Shown here piece after piece: positions 1-8,925 of a DNA stretch of 64,000 nt (positions within the stretch are counted from its first letter, which is position 1; the number at the start of each line of letters is the position of its first letter). A program made the position numbers and the translations under genes. The DNA lies in assembly GCA_021324445.1 (NCBI GenBank), contig JAJPJC010000477.1:1-64000 (forward strand), read 5' to 3'. The DNA comes from Isosphaeraceae bacterium (lineage in GTDB: Bacteria > Planctomycetota > Planctomycetia > Isosphaerales > Isosphaeraceae). The notes beneath the pieces are model-generated. The model made no database searches and had not been told where the DNA came from. It saw only the letters and a list, made by a program, of their open reading frames with translations.

Positions 1-1
1 C

Positions 2-91
2 AGCCAGGCGGAGTGGGGCAAGGGGTCCGGCGGCACGGGTCGAGGCTATCCGGGCCAGAAAGGCTCGCCCAGGCCGCCCAAGGGTCAGTAG
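2..91 (+). CDS. 3' end of an upstream gene (partial)
   Basis: An open frame enters from the window edge and stops at TAG (89-91). The 29 visible residues are Gly/Lys/Pro-rich, which would suit a basic, disordered C-terminal tail. No family can be recognised. It could be a chance open frame, since only 90 bases are visible. Confidence 0.3.
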   Translation, partial: SQAEWGKGSGGTGRGYPGQKGSPRPPKGQ

Positions 92-128
92 CAGGCGCGG
101 CGGCACGACCCGTCCCCTGGGGTGGCTG

Positions 129-149
129 CTCTGGCGATCGCCGCCAGAG
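129..149. other. Short perfect hairpin
   Basis: CTCTGGC and GCCAGAG form a 7-bp stem around a 7-nt loop, between the end of the partial upstream frame and the first DUF1559 gene. No T-run follows, so a Rho-independent terminator is not supported. It may be an mRNA end structure or a short palindrome. Confidence 0.3.
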
Positions 150-232
150 GCGATGAATTCATTCCTGTTGATTTGACGGCGTCTCAGGGATCGACGCGTC
201 GATCGTGGACCAGACCGGAAAGGGGTTGCACC

Positions 233-1384
233 ATGCTGCGAAAACGCCCGGCATTCACCTTGATCGAGTTGCTCGTCGTCATTGCCATCATTGCGGTCTT
301 GATCGCTTTGCTCCTGCCGGCCGTGCAGTCGGCGCGGGAGGCGGCGCGGCGGTCTCAGTGCACCAACAACCTCAAGCAGATTGGCCTGGCAATGGCCAAC
401 TACATCAGCGCCAACGAACTGCTGCCGCCGGTCACCGTCGACAAATCCTGGTATACCTCAAGCCAGTCCAGCCCGATTCCCATGCCGCACCAGAACTGGT
501 CGCAGCATGCCCGCTTGCTCCCTTATCTCGAGCAGCAGACCGCTTACAACGCGATCAACTGGGCCTTCAGCGCCCGCTGGAGCGACGGCGACACGGTCTA
601 CAGCGACAACAACCCGCCCGATAATGCGGCCGGCGGCAACGACAGCATCCCCCAGATGACGGTCCTCACCTTGCAGATCCAGACCTTCCTCTGTCCGTCG
701 GATGGCAACCCGGGCTCGTCGGGAACGTACATCCTCGCCAGCGGCACGAAGTTGGTGGGAGCCTGCAACTATCCGTCGAATGTCGGCCTGAACCGGCGGA
801 TCAACACCGGCTGCAACAGTTGTAACTGGCAGATGAATGGTCCCAACTACATCGGAACCAACTGGGATCAGGCCATGCAGCCCACCAAAGGTCTGCGGGA
901 CTTCACCGACGGTACGAACAACACGGCGATCTTCAGCGAGTGGGTCAAGGGTCCGGCCGACGGTCTACCCTCGAGCTCGGCCGCCACGCTGGGCATCATT
1001 TACTATGTCCTCAACGGGGGCTCGCGCGCCAACTCCAATGCCTGGCTGACCGACCTCCAGTTCGCCCAGGCGTGCGCCGCCACCCCCGTTGTCCCGACCA
1101 ATCAGGCCTGGACCTGGAAAGGGGAGTGGTGGGCCTTCGGCGGCACCATGATTTATTCCCACACCAATACCCCCAATCGCGTGGCCTGCCAGTACCAGGA
1201 TCAAAATACGGATTGGCGGGGCACCATTACCCTGGTCAACGCCAGCTCGAACCACCCGGGCGGGGTCAACGTCTGCTTCGGCGACGGCTCGGTCCACTTC
1301 ATCAAGAACAGCATTAACTATCTGCCCTGGTACGCGCTGGCGACCCCCAACGGCGGCGAAGTCCTCAGCTCCGACTCCTATTGA
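233..1384 (+). CDS. DUF1559 prepilin-like protein
   Basis: 383-residue protein beginning [16 protein letters not shown], a type IV prepilin-like N-methylation motif followed by a hydrophobic helix and the planctomycete signature [14 protein letters not shown]. The body is a DUF1559 domain; near the C-terminus is the [18 protein letters not shown] block typical of the family. The family is expanded in planctomycetes and is thought to be exported and possibly pseudopilin-like, but its function is unknown. The ATG at 233 is chosen over the upstream in-frame ATG at 122 because it follows AAGGGG at a normal distance and puts the prepilin motif at the N-terminus. A paralogue lies at 26294-27469. 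Confidence 0.93.
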   Translation: MLRKRPAFTLIELLVVIAIIAVLIALLLPAVQSAREAARRSQCTNNLKQIGLAMANYISANELLPPVTVDKSWYTSSQSSPIPMPHQNWSQHARLLPYLEQQTAYNAINWAFSARWSDGDTVYSDNNPPDNAAGGNDSIPQMTVLTLQIQTFLCPSDGNPGSSGTYILASGTKLVGACNYPSNVGLNRRINTGCNSCNWQMNGPNYIGTNWDQAMQPTKGLRDFTDGTNNTAIFSEWVKGPADGLPSSSAATLGIIYYVLNGGSRANSNAWLTDLQFAQACAATPVVPTNQAWTWKGEWWAFGGTMIYSHTNTPNRVACQYQDQNTDWRGTITLVNASSNHPGGVNVCFGDGSVHFIKNSINYLPWYALATPNGGEVLSSDSY

Positions 1385-1605
1385 GCGGGTGTGGACCAGA
1401 ACCCTGTCGCCAGGTGGGTCGAGATCGGTGGGAGTCCCGACTTCAGGCGGAACGGACCGGCTGAAGCCGGGAACTCCAACCAGGCGGAACGCGATTGACG
1501 CGGCCCCCGCGTGCAGCAGACGTCGCGGGTTCGATTTCAACCCTGCTCCGAGCGAACCCGGCAACGGACCGGTCGCCCGACGAACTGTCCTACCGCTCTC
1601 CCACC

Positions 1606-2715
1606 ATGCCCCAAGCCGCAACTCGGAAGGTCCGGCCGGCGCGTCGTGCACGGTTCCGTCTGCCGCGCTGGCGGCAACGCATCCTCTTCACCCTGGTTCT
1701 GATCGGGCTGTCGATGCTGACAGCGTGGAACCTGACGCGCTCCGATGCGCTGGAGCAAGCCCGTCGCGCCGAGGCGCGGGGCGACCTGGTGCTGGGTCTC
1801 CAGCACGCCCTGGACCACCTGGGACGGCAGCCCTGGAGCCACGAGGCGGCGCTGGTGGCGGCGCGGTGCCTGAGCCGGCTCGATTACGCCGACGAGGCCG
1901 AAGCGTACTATCGGCGTGCCGGCCGGCTCGAGCTGTCCGATCTGCAGATCCGTGCGTATGGTCTGGTCCGCGGACCTCATCCCGAGCGCGCGATTCCGGC
2001 CTATCACGAGATTCTTCAGCGCGCGCCGGAGAACGTCACGGCGATGCGACGGCTGGCCGCCGTACTGCTGGCGCAGCATGACGCCAAGGAACTCCTGGAG
2101 CTGTCGGATCGACTCAACCGGGTCCCCGGCGGCCGGGTCATCGGCGAGATGCTCCGAGGTGTCGTCTATCATAATCAGAAGAACCCCCAACAGGCGGTGG
2201 CCGCCTTCGAGAAGGTCCTGGAGCTGGACCCGGAGCTGCGGGAGATGCCCGCGTCGCGCGGGTTGTTCTGGAACCACTTCACCGCCGACCTGGCCGCCAG
2301 CGGGCGCCTGGCGGAGGTCAGCCGCCACTTGACCAGGTTGCTCCAGAACACACCCGATGCCGGTTTGATGAACCGGCTGGGCGAGACCCTCTTCCTCCAG
2401 GGCGATCCCGACGCGGCCGAGCGGTGCTTCCGCCAGGCGGCCGAGCTGGACCCGTCCAGCTATGCGCCCCACTGGAACCTTGCCAAGCTGGCGATCCAGC
2501 ACCGCCGCCGCGCGGAGGCGCTCGAGCACCTGAAGCGGGCCAGGATGCTGGCACCCATGCAATACGCCGTGCTCTACAACCTGGCTTCGCTCTACCGCCA
2601 GCTCGGCCAGACCGGCGAGGCCGAGCAGGTCCAGGAGTTGATCCGCCAGTTGCGCGACCGGCCGGTCGCGACGCCGCGACCGGCGAACGGCCAGTGGCCT
2701 CGCTATGCACTCTGA
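1606..2715 (+). CDS. Membrane-anchored TPR protein
   Basis: 369 residues. A basic N-terminus precedes one hydrophobic segment (about residues 23-40, ILFTLVLIGLSML). The rest is made of tetratricopeptide-like helical repeats, clearest in the second half (for example EAERCFRQAAELDPSSYAPHW-type units). TPR proteins are protein-interaction scaffolds; no partner can be named. An ATG at 1606 is preferred because an upstream extension from 1495 is not TPR-like and would bury the signal anchor. The gene follows the DUF1559 gene in the same direction after about 220 bases and may be co-transcribed with it. Confidence 0.8.
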   Translation: MPQAATRKVRPARRARFRLPRWRQRILFTLVLIGLSMLTAWNLTRSDALEQARRAEARGDLVLGLQHALDHLGRQPWSHEAALVAARCLSRLDYADEAEAYYRRAGRLELSDLQIRAYGLVRGPHPERAIPAYHEILQRAPENVTAMRRLAAVLLAQHDAKELLELSDRLNRVPGGRVIGEMLRGVVYHNQKNPQQAVAAFEKVLELDPELREMPASRGLFWNHFTADLAASGRLAEVSRHLTRLLQNTPDAGLMNRLGETLFLQGDPDAAERCFRQAAELDPSSYAPHWNLAKLAIQHRRRAEALEHLKRARMLAPMQYAVLYNLASLYRQLGQTGEAEQVQELIRQLRDRPVATPRPANGQWPRYAL

Positions 2716-2747
2716 CCGACCGCTGAGCGGCCTCCGCTCCGGCTCGA

Positions 2748-3380
2748 TTACGAGATCGAGCCGGCCTCGGCCGTTTCCGTCTCGCTGGCCAGCTTTTGCC
2801 TGCGGGCCGTCGCTCGACCGTAGACCTTGGCGAGCAGAGCCCCGCCGCGGAACAGGCGGAGCAGAGCCGGCGTGGAGAGATGGTCGACGTGGCTGTACCA
2901 GGTCGTGACCATCCTTGTGAACTCGAGCATCTTCTCCAATTGCTCGCGCGTGTACTGTTCCGACGGGTCGCCCAGTTTGGCCTCGCGGACGCAATGCTCC
3001 AGCAGCGCGATCGTGGGATCCATCTCGCGCCGCTTCCGCTCGGCCATGATCACCCGGAAGGTCTCCAGCACATCCTTGAGCGCCTCGAACCGGTCGCGAC
3101 GGTCGCCGATGATATGGACGCGCCGGACCACACCCCAGGTGATCAGCTCGCGGAGGCTGGTCGAAACGTTGGACCGGCTCACGTCGAGGAGCTTGCTGAT
3201 CTCCTCGGCGTCCAGGGGCGTGGGCGCGACGAAGAGGAGTGCATGCACCTGGGCCATCGTGCGGTTGATGCCCCAGGCCTGGCCCATCTCGCCCCAGTGC
3301 AGGACAAACTTTTGTGCGGCCGGCGTGAGTGTCACGAGATGTTCCGCCCTGTCTGGCCTAACAGTTTCTACCGAAATCAT
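2748..3380 (-). CDS. GbsR/MarR-family transcriptional regulator
   Basis: 210 residues. A winged helix-turn-helix occupies about residues 40-100 (APTPLDAEEISKLLDVSRSN, then a wing rich in Arg/Asp), in the arrangement of the GbsR subgroup of MarR-like repressors. The helical C-terminus resembles the dimerisation part. GbsR-type proteins commonly control osmoprotectant or transport genes, but no such target is nearby. The ATG at 3380 is chosen because longer in-frame starts run into low-complexity palindromic intergenic DNA. Its own 5' region holds several hairpins (3439-3577). Confidence 0.82.
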   Translation of the reverse strand: MISVETVRPDRAEHLVTLTPAAQKFVLHWGEMGQAWGINRTMAQVHALLFVAPTPLDAEEISKLLDVSRSNVSTSLRELITWGVVRRVHIIGDRRDRFEALKDVLETFRVIMAERKRREMDPTIALLEHCVREAKLGDPSEQYTREQLEKMLEFTRMVTTWYSHVDHLSTPALLRLFRGGALLAKVYGRATARRQKLASETETAEAGSIS

Positions 3381-3438
3381 ACTTGCGCAGCGGGCGGAGG
3401 ACAAGAGGGCATGAGGTGGAGAGTCGCGGTGGGCTGTG

Positions 3439-3577
3439 ACCAGGCACGCCAGTGCCTGGTTGGGACGGGACGAAGGTCCCCCAACCTCGGGCGTCAGCCC
3501 GCTCCGCTGGGCTCGTCGATCGCCGTGACCTGCGCGGTTGGAGGTTCCCCGTCCGACCCACGGGCCGATGCCCGTGG
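3439..3577. repeat. Cluster of short intergenic palindromes
   Basis: The interval between msrB and the GbsR gene holds at least two perfect hairpins: ACCAGGCA/TGCCTGGT (3439-3446 with 3453-3460) and CCACGGG/CCCGTGG (3558-3564 with 3571-3577). Shorter GC-rich stems lie between them. The layout resembles REP-like palindromic intergenic repeats. No T-run is present, so terminator function is uncertain. Confidence 0.5.
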
Positions 3578-3632
3578 TCAGCCCGAGCACGTCGCGCTCT
3601 CCAGCCCGGAGAACCACGTCCGCAACCGACTC

Positions 3633-4199
3633 TTAGCCACCCGGCTTGGGATCGGGGTCCTTCTGCTGGAACTCGAGCGCCGCCGAGTTGATGCAATAAC
3701 GCAGGCCGGTGGGTGGCGGGCCATCCTCGAAGACATGGCCGAGATGGGCGTCGCAGCGCCGGCAGAGGACCTCGGTGCGGGGGGTGAACAGGCTGAAATC
3801 CGTGGCGGTCTTGACGTTCTGTTCGTCGATCGGCTCGAAGAAGCTCGGCCAGCCCGTCCCTGACTCGTACTTGGTCTTGGAGTCGAACAACGCGGCCCCG
3901 CAGCAGACGCACGTGTAGACGCCCGTCCCCTTGTGGTTCCAGTACTTCCCCGTGAAGGCCCGCTCGGTGCCCTTTTCGCGGGTCACATGATATTGCTCCG
4001 GCGTCAGCTTCTTCTTGAACTCCTCGTCCTGGGCCTGCTGCGCCGGCGACTTTACTTCTCCATGGTTGGACATGACGGAAACCCCTGCGTTGGACGCTCG
4101 GTGCAACCAGGACGGGTAGGCGCTGAAAACGACCCCGGCGAGGCCGGCCAGCGCGAGCGCGGCGCCACCTCCGGCCCAGAGCTTGGTTCGCCGATTCAC
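3633..4199 (-). CDS. msrB: Membrane-anchored peptide-methionine (R)-S-oxide reductase
   Basis: 188 residues. MsrB reduces methionine-R-sulfoxide in oxidised proteins. The catalytic domain (about residues 60-178) shows two zinc CxxC pairs (C97/C100 and C146/C149) and the resolved catalytic cysteine C169 in RYCINSAAL. An N-terminal hydrophobic segment (about residues 8-27) predicts a signal anchor, so the enzyme probably works outside the cytoplasm. A GTG start at 4199 is preferred: GGAGG lies 7 bases upstream, whereas an in-frame ATG at 4226 has no good ribosome-binding site. An internal ATG at residue 43 would give a soluble form and cannot be excluded. Confidence 0.93.
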   Translation of the reverse strand: MNRRTKLWAGGGAALALAGLAGVVFSAYPSWLHRASNAGVSVMSNHGEVKSPAQQAQDEEFKKKLTPEQYHVTREKGTERAFTGKYWNHKGTGVYTCVCCGAALFDSKTKYESGTGWPSFFEPIDEQNVKTATDFSLFTPRTEVLCRRCDAHLGHVFEDGPPPTGLRYCINSAALEFQQKDPDPKPGG

Positions 4200-4633
4200 G
4201 ACCGGACCTCCTTCATCGCCGAGCACCGATGATCGTCACGAGGACCGGGGAAGCCAACCGCTTCCGATGGAGGAACTCGCGGAGAGCGGTCCCAGCCTGA
4301 GCAACGGCGCCAATCGCCCTGGACCGATCCCTCAATGTATCGAAACCGGCTGAGGCCGGCAATTGGTCGCCGCGGGTTTTGCGTCAGGGCGTCAGGGCTG
4401 GTGCATGGGCCAGGCTCGAGGAATCTGGCAGTCGCCACGAGGCCATCCGATTCGGACCCAGTCGCTCGCGGGTCGTGCCGGCGCACCGGTCCACCGGGAG
4501 AAGATTGAGACTCGCCGACGAGTGCTCTAGACTGGACCAGCGCTGGTCCTCTCATGCGGGGACGGGAGTCTCGGCTCGGCTCGGCTCGGCTCGGCCCGCA
4601 CACGACCGCGGATCCATTGGGAGGTGCACCACC
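4200..4633. other. Intergenic region between msrB and beta-propeller gene
   Basis: Divergent intergenic stretch of about 430 bases. It must hold the promoters of both neighbours, but no convincing -35/-10 pair stands out in this GC-rich DNA. The only clear structure is the pentanucleotide tandem repeat at 4571-4595. Open frames crossing it lack recognisable domains. Confidence 0.5.
4571..4595 (+). repeat. Pentanucleotide tandem repeat (TCGGC)x5
   Basis: Five perfect copies of TCGGC lie about 40 bases upstream of the GTG start at 4634. A repeat of this kind can expand or contract by slippage. It lies between a presumed promoter and the ribosome-binding site GGAGG, so copy number could alter the leader length but not the reading frame. 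Confidence 0.8.
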
Positions 4634-5806
4634 GTGAACGCCCGTCATTCGCTTGGCAAGCTGGTGTGGGTCGCGATCTGGCTGGTCTGGTCGCGGGTCG
4701 GCGTACCCGTCCCGAAGTCCTCCGCGGGCGAGACTCGCTCGAGCGAGACGGTTCGGCGGCTTTACGTCGCGGAGCCGGGAATCCGCAACTACCTCGAGTA
4801 CGGAGGCCACGGGCTCCTGGTCTACGACATCGACCACGGGCACCGCTTCGTCAAGCGGATCCCGACGGCGGGACTCGATTCCCAGGGAGCGCCGATCAAC
4901 GTCAAGGGGATCTGCGCCTCGGCCCAGAGCAAGCGGCTCTACATCAGCACGATCAAGCAGTTGATGTGTCTGGACCTGGTCTCGGAGAAACTGCTTTGGG
5001 AGCGGACGTATGACTCGGGCTGCGACCGGATGGCGATCACGCCCGATGGCCGGCTCCTCTTCCTCCCCTCCTTCGAGGGCCCGCTGTGGTATGTCGTGCG
5101 GGCCGAGGATGGGGTGGAGATCGCACGGATCACGCCCAGGTCGGGCTCCCACAACACGATCGTGGGTCCGAACGGGAAGGAGGCCTACCTCGCGGGCTTG
5201 AATTCTCCCTCCTTGGCCATCGCCGATACGCAGACTCATCAGGTCGTTCGCTCGGTCGGTCCCTTCGCCGCGAGCATTCGTCCGTTCACGGTCAACGGCC
5301 GCCAGACCCTCTGTTTCGTGAACGTGAACGCCTTGCTCGGCTTCGAGGTCGGAGACCTGATCACCGGACGCAAGCTGTATCGAGTCGAGGTGAAGGGATT
5401 CGCCAAGGGACCGACCAAGCGGCACGGCTGCCCGAGCCACGGCATCGGCCTGACACCCGACGAGAAAGAGCTCTGGCTGACCGACGCGGCCAACAGCCGC
5501 ATGCACATCTTCGACGCGACGGTCATGCCTCCCCGGCAGGTCGCCGACATCGTGCTCCGCGACCAGCCGGGCTGGATCACCTTCAGCATCGATGGGGATT
5601 ATGCGTATCCCTCGACCGGCGACGTGATCGCGACCCGCTCGCGGACGATCGTCGCCGGGCTCAGCGACGAGAAGGGCCGGGCTGTCCAGAGTGAGAAGAT
5701 GGTCGAAGTCGACTTCCAGGACGGCCAGCCGATCCGGGCCGGTGACCAGTTCGGAATCGGGAGGGTGGGAGTCGACCGCCCGGTCGGCCCCGCGGCGGGA
5801 CGTTGA
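4634..5806 (+). CDS. Secreted YVTN-like beta-propeller protein
   Basis: 390 residues. The N-terminus has a hydrophobic signal segment (KLVWVAIWLVW). The rest is a series of beta-propeller blades with hallmarks such as TPDGRLLFL and GIGLTPDEKELWLTDA, as in the YVTN/NHL-like propeller families. Such proteins are usually extracytoplasmic binding or scaffolding proteins; a catalytic role cannot be inferred. A GTG start at 4634 is chosen because GGGAGG lies just upstream and the longer in-frame extension to 4379 is compositionally unlike protein. Confidence 0.72.
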   Translation: MNARHSLGKLVWVAIWLVWSRVGVPVPKSSAGETRSSETVRRLYVAEPGIRNYLEYGGHGLLVYDIDHGHRFVKRIPTAGLDSQGAPINVKGICASAQSKRLYISTIKQLMCLDLVSEKLLWERTYDSGCDRMAITPDGRLLFLPSFEGPLWYVVRAEDGVEIARITPRSGSHNTIVGPNGKEAYLAGLNSPSLAIADTQTHQVVRSVGPFAASIRPFTVNGRQTLCFVNVNALLGFEVGDLITGRKLYRVEVKGFAKGPTKRHGCPSHGIGLTPDEKELWLTDAANSRMHIFDATVMPPRQVADIVLRDQPGWITFSIDGDYAYPSTGDVIATRSRTIVAGLSDEKGRAVQSEKMVEVDFQDGQPIRAGDQFGIGRVGVDRPVGPAAGR

Positions 5807-5921
5807 ACGGGAACCGCCCGCCCCTGCGACTTGCCTTGCGGGGCTCGGATCGGAGCCCTGATCATGCTCGGGCTGGATCATGAGTCCCTGGGCACCAGTT
5901 CCTTCGCTCCGAGGTCCAATG

Positions 5922-7055
5922 ATGATTCACCAGGTCGTGCGATCCGGAATGGTCTTCGCGGTCATTCTGACCAGCCTGATCGCTGGGCAGGGCCCGGCCC
6001 GCGCCGCCCCCCGGGAGAATCCCACGGAGAAGGTCTTCGTGGGCTATCTCTTCGGCCAGCCTCGCCAGATCGACTTCCGCCTCTATACCCACATCTGCCA
6101 CGCCTTCCTGGTGGCCGACGGGGAGGGCCGCGTTCAGAAGCGAGGCAGCGTGCCCAGCCGCGAGCTGACCGCAGAGGCGCACAAGGCGGGAGTCCGAGTG
6201 ATCCTCTCGCTGGGCGGCTGGGGCTGGGACCGCCAGTTCGCCGCGATCGTGTCCAGGCCCGAGGCGGAAGACCGCTACGCCAGGGCCGTGATGGTGATCG
6301 TCGACGAGACCGATTACGACGGGATCGATCTGGACTGGGAGTACCCCGATACCCAGGAAGAGGTCGTCGGCTTCGAGCGGCTCACCCGGCGATTCCGCAA
6401 GGAGCTCGATGAGCTGGGCCGGAAGAAAGGGCGGTCGATGCAGCTCACGATGGCCGCCTCCGCCAATCCGGGCACACTCCAGTGGCTCGGCAAGGAGTTC
6501 TTGCTGGAGACCATGGATTGGATCAACGTGATGACCTACGACTACACCGGCAACCGGACGAGCTACGCAGGCCATCACGCGCCCCTGCATGCCTCATCGA
6601 AACAGCCAGGGACGCCCCGTTCCACCGAGTTGACCATGAACTACCTGGTGCACGAGCGCGGCCTGCCGGCGAACCGGCTGGCGGTGGGGATTCCCCTCTA
6701 TGGCCGCGGCTTCGCCGTCGCCGAGCCGTATGCCTCCACCAAGGATGCACCGAGGACACGTCTGCCCGGGGGCAACTACAGCGCGCTCCACAAGCTCCAG
6801 CACGAGGAGGGGTGGACCCGCCGCTGGGACGATGAGACCAAGAACCCCTGGCTGATCTCCCCCAAGGGGCCGGTCGTGATCGGTTACGACGACGCCGAAT
6901 CGGTCGCGATCAAGACCGAATGGGCCATGAAACAAGGCTTCCGCGGCGTCTTCTTCTGGCAGATCCACGCGGATCGCCTCCCCGACGGCTCCCATCCCCT
7001 CCAGGAAGCCGCACGGCGGAAATGGGACGAGGGCCGGCGCAAGAGCGATCGATGA
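5922..7055 (+). CDS. Secreted GH18 family glycosidase (chitinase-like)
   Basis: 377 residues with an N-terminal signal peptide ending near ARA (residues 26-28). The GH18 barrel carries the SLGGW motif (residues 96-100) and the catalytic DGIDLDWEYP motif with D133, D136, D138 and the proton donor E140; MTYDY is also present. GH18 enzymes hydrolyse beta-1,4-GlcNAc linkages in chitin or related glycans by substrate assistance. Two adjacent ATGs (5919, 5922) are possible; the second is 7 bases from GAGG. The 3' end lies inside the first copy of a 36-nt direct repeat (7036-7071), so the last codons and stop are duplicated downstream. Confidence 0.9.
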   Translation: MIHQVVRSGMVFAVILTSLIAGQGPARAAPRENPTEKVFVGYLFGQPRQIDFRLYTHICHAFLVADGEGRVQKRGSVPSRELTAEAHKAGVRVILSLGGWGWDRQFAAIVSRPEAEDRYARAVMVIVDETDYDGIDLDWEYPDTQEEVVGFERLTRRFRKELDELGRKKGRSMQLTMAASANPGTLQWLGKEFLLETMDWINVMTYDYTGNRTSYAGHHAPLHASSKQPGTPRSTELTMNYLVHERGLPANRLAVGIPLYGRGFAVAEPYASTKDAPRTRLPGGNYSALHKLQHEEGWTRRWDDETKNPWLISPKGPVVIGYDDAESVAIKTEWAMKQGFRGVFFWQIHADRLPDGSHPLQEAARRKWDEGRRKSDR

Positions 7056-7144
7056 GGCGGAAGATCGTGGGTGCCTCTCCAGAAATCCGTGTTTCCGGAG
7101 GTAGTGGAGGCGCAAGAGCGATCGATGAGGCGGAAGATCGTGGG
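7036..7144 (+). repeat. 36-nt direct repeats flanking a 37-nt hairpin insert
   Basis: Two identical 36-nt copies lie at 7036-7071 and 7109-7144, separated by exactly 37 nt (7072-7108). The insert holds an inverted repeat CTCCAGAAA/TTTCCGGAG with one mismatch. Each copy contains the same GATCGATGAGG segment, so the chitinase TGA and a start-like ATG occur twice. Without the 73-nt duplication the chitinase stop and the DUF3565 start would overlap directly. Compare the similar structure at 36989-37117. Confidence 0.85.
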
Positions 7145-7376
7145 ATACCACCTGGATGAGGAGGGCCACTGGGTTGCCGACCTGGATTGTGGCCATCCCC
7201 AGCACGTCCGGCATCAGCCGCCCTGGATGGAACGGCCCTGGGTGACGACGCCCGAGGGCCGTCGCAGCCGGATCGGCATGGAGCTGGACTGCAAGCGGTG
7301 CGACGAGGACGCTCCCGAGCCGCCGAGCGGACCAGCCGCCGGTCAGCAAACCCCACGTCGGAGACGAAGGCCGTGA
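7125..7376 (+). CDS. DUF3565 domain protein
   Basis: 83 residues. The start MRRKIVGYHLDEEGHWVADL, the DCGHPQHVRH block and the C-terminal LDCKRCD pair fit DUF3565, a small family of unknown function with likely zinc-binding Cys/His residues. The C-terminal tail is Pro/Arg-rich. The ATG at 7125 lies in the second copy of the direct repeat. The TGA stop (7374-7376) overlaps the GTG start of the serine hydrolase (7373), which points to translational coupling. Confidence 0.82.
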   Translation: MRRKIVGYHLDEEGHWVADLDCGHPQHVRHQPPWMERPWVTTPEGRRSRIGMELDCKRCDEDAPEPPSGPAAGQQTPRRRRRP

Positions 7377-8884
7377 CGCTCGACCAAGACCCGGAGGTCC
7401 AGTCCGGGATCCGCCTGCTCGAAGCCTGGATCGACAGCCAGATGGCCTATCGCGGGCTGCCAGGGATGTCCATCGGCATCGTCTACGACCAGGACCTGAT
7501 CTGGTCCCGGGGTTTCGGCCACGCCGACGTGGAGCAGCAGGTCCCGGCCGGTCCCGAAACCATCTACCGGATCGCGTCGATCTCCAAGCTGTTCACCAGC
7601 ACGGCGATCCTGCAACTGCGCGACCGCGGCAAGCTGCGCCTCGACGACCCGGTCGCGGCACACCTCCCGTGGTTTGCGCTGAAGGGCCGTGACCCGGATG
7701 CCCCGGCCGTCACGATCGAGCACCTCCTGACGCACACCGCGGGCCTGCCGAGGGAATCGGCCTTCCCCTACTGGACCGACTTCGCTTTCCCGACCCGCGA
7801 GCAAATCATCGAGACCTTACCGCGCCAGGAGGTCGTCTATGCCCCGGACACGAAATGGAAGTATTCCAACCTGGCGATCGCCCTGGCCGGCGAGCTGGTG
7901 GCCGCCGCCTCGGGCGAACCTTACGAGGGCTACGTGGGAACGAACATCCTGGAGCCGCTGGGGATGTCGAGCACCAGCGTGGTGCTGCCGGCGGCCCACC
8001 GGTCGCGGCTGGCGACCGGCTACGGGCGGCGGCTGCCGGACGGTCGCCGCGCCGTCCGGCCGTTCACCGAGGCCCGGGGCATCGCGGCGGCCGCGGGGCT
8101 CTCCTCGACCGTCGGCGACCTCGCTCGGTTCGCTGCGCTCCAATTCCACACGGGGCCGGGTCCCATGGGGGAGCGCCCGATCCTCAAGGGGAGCACGCTC
8201 CGGGAGATGCATCGGGTCCACTGGCTTCAGCCGGACTGGAAGAGCGGCTGGGGGCTGGGATTCAGCGTGATCCACCGCGAGGAGCGGGACCTCGTCGGCC
8301 ACGGCGGCTGGGTCGCCGGCTATCAAACGGCGATGTACTTCAGCCCGGCCGAGAAGGTCGCCGTCATCGCGCTGACCAATGCCGACGACGGACACCCCTA
8401 CCCCGGGCTGCCCGACAGCATCGTCGACCACGCCTTCGAGTGGGTCGCGCCGGCGATCCGGAAGGCGGTGGCGCCGGCGGCGAAGCCGGGCGACCCCGAC
8501 CCGGCCTGGCAACAGTACGTGGGCCTCTACCGCGACCCGTGGTACGACCGGCAGGTCCTGATCCTGGACGGCCAGCTTGCGATGATCGAGCCGACGGAGG
8601 CCGACGTGGGGCGATCGCTGGGCACGCTCGTCCCGGTCGGCGCGCACACATTCCGCCTCGAAGGCGGCCGTCCCGGTGGTCCGCACGGCGAGCTGGTTGT
8701 CTTTGAGCTCGACGGCGAAGGCAAGGTCACGCGGATGAAGATCGGCGAGAACTTCAGCGATCGCCTGCGGTCGATCGGGATGGCCGAGCCTGGACTCGCG
8801 ACCTTCGCCTCCCCAGACCACGCTCGTTCGGCGCGTGTCCCGCCATCGACGGCGAAATTGGGAGAGATGTCGTCCGGCCCTTGA
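7373..8884 (+). CDS. Serine hydrolase, class C beta-lactamase family
   Basis: 503 residues. The beta-lactamase/transpeptidase-like fold is shown by the SxxK motif SISK (S69, K72), the YxN motif YSN (164-166) and HGG (310-312) in place of KTG. After the catalytic domain (to about residue 365) is a further region of about 130 residues of beta-rich type seen in many such esterase-like proteins. No signal peptide is apparent with the GTG start, so a cytoplasmic esterase or peptidase is more likely than an antibiotic-degrading lactamase. The GTG overlaps the upstream stop by 3 bases. Confidence 0.85.
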   Translation: MTLDQDPEVQSGIRLLEAWIDSQMAYRGLPGMSIGIVYDQDLIWSRGFGHADVEQQVPAGPETIYRIASISKLFTSTAILQLRDRGKLRLDDPVAAHLPWFALKGRDPDAPAVTIEHLLTHTAGLPRESAFPYWTDFAFPTREQIIETLPRQEVVYAPDTKWKYSNLAIALAGELVAAASGEPYEGYVGTNILEPLGMSSTSVVLPAAHRSRLATGYGRRLPDGRRAVRPFTEARGIAAAAGLSSTVGDLARFAALQFHTGPGPMGERPILKGSTLREMHRVHWLQPDWKSGWGLGFSVIHREERDLVGHGGWVAGYQTAMYFSPAEKVAVIALTNADDGHPYPGLPDSIVDHAFEWVAPAIRKAVAPAAKPGDPDPAWQQYVGLYRDPWYDRQVLILDGQLAMIEPTEADVGRSLGTLVPVGAHTFRLEGGRPGGPHGELVVFELDGEGKVTRMKIGENFSDRLRSIGMAEPGLATFASPDHARSARVPPSTAKLGEMSSGP

Positions 8885-8925
8885 GATCGCGGCTACGATG
8901 TCCTGTCCGGGACGGGGAGGAGCGA

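Noticed and set aside
1520-1550. tRNA-like GGGTTCGATTTCAACCC segment
   Set aside because: Resembles a T-arm, but no acceptor, D or anticodon stems can be drawn around it, and it lies just upstream of a coding start.
7373-8884. Beta-lactamase resistance gene
   Set aside because: Motifs fit the broad serine hydrolase family, but there is no signal peptide in the chosen start, HGG replaces KTG, and the long C-terminal region is typical of esterase-like relatives.
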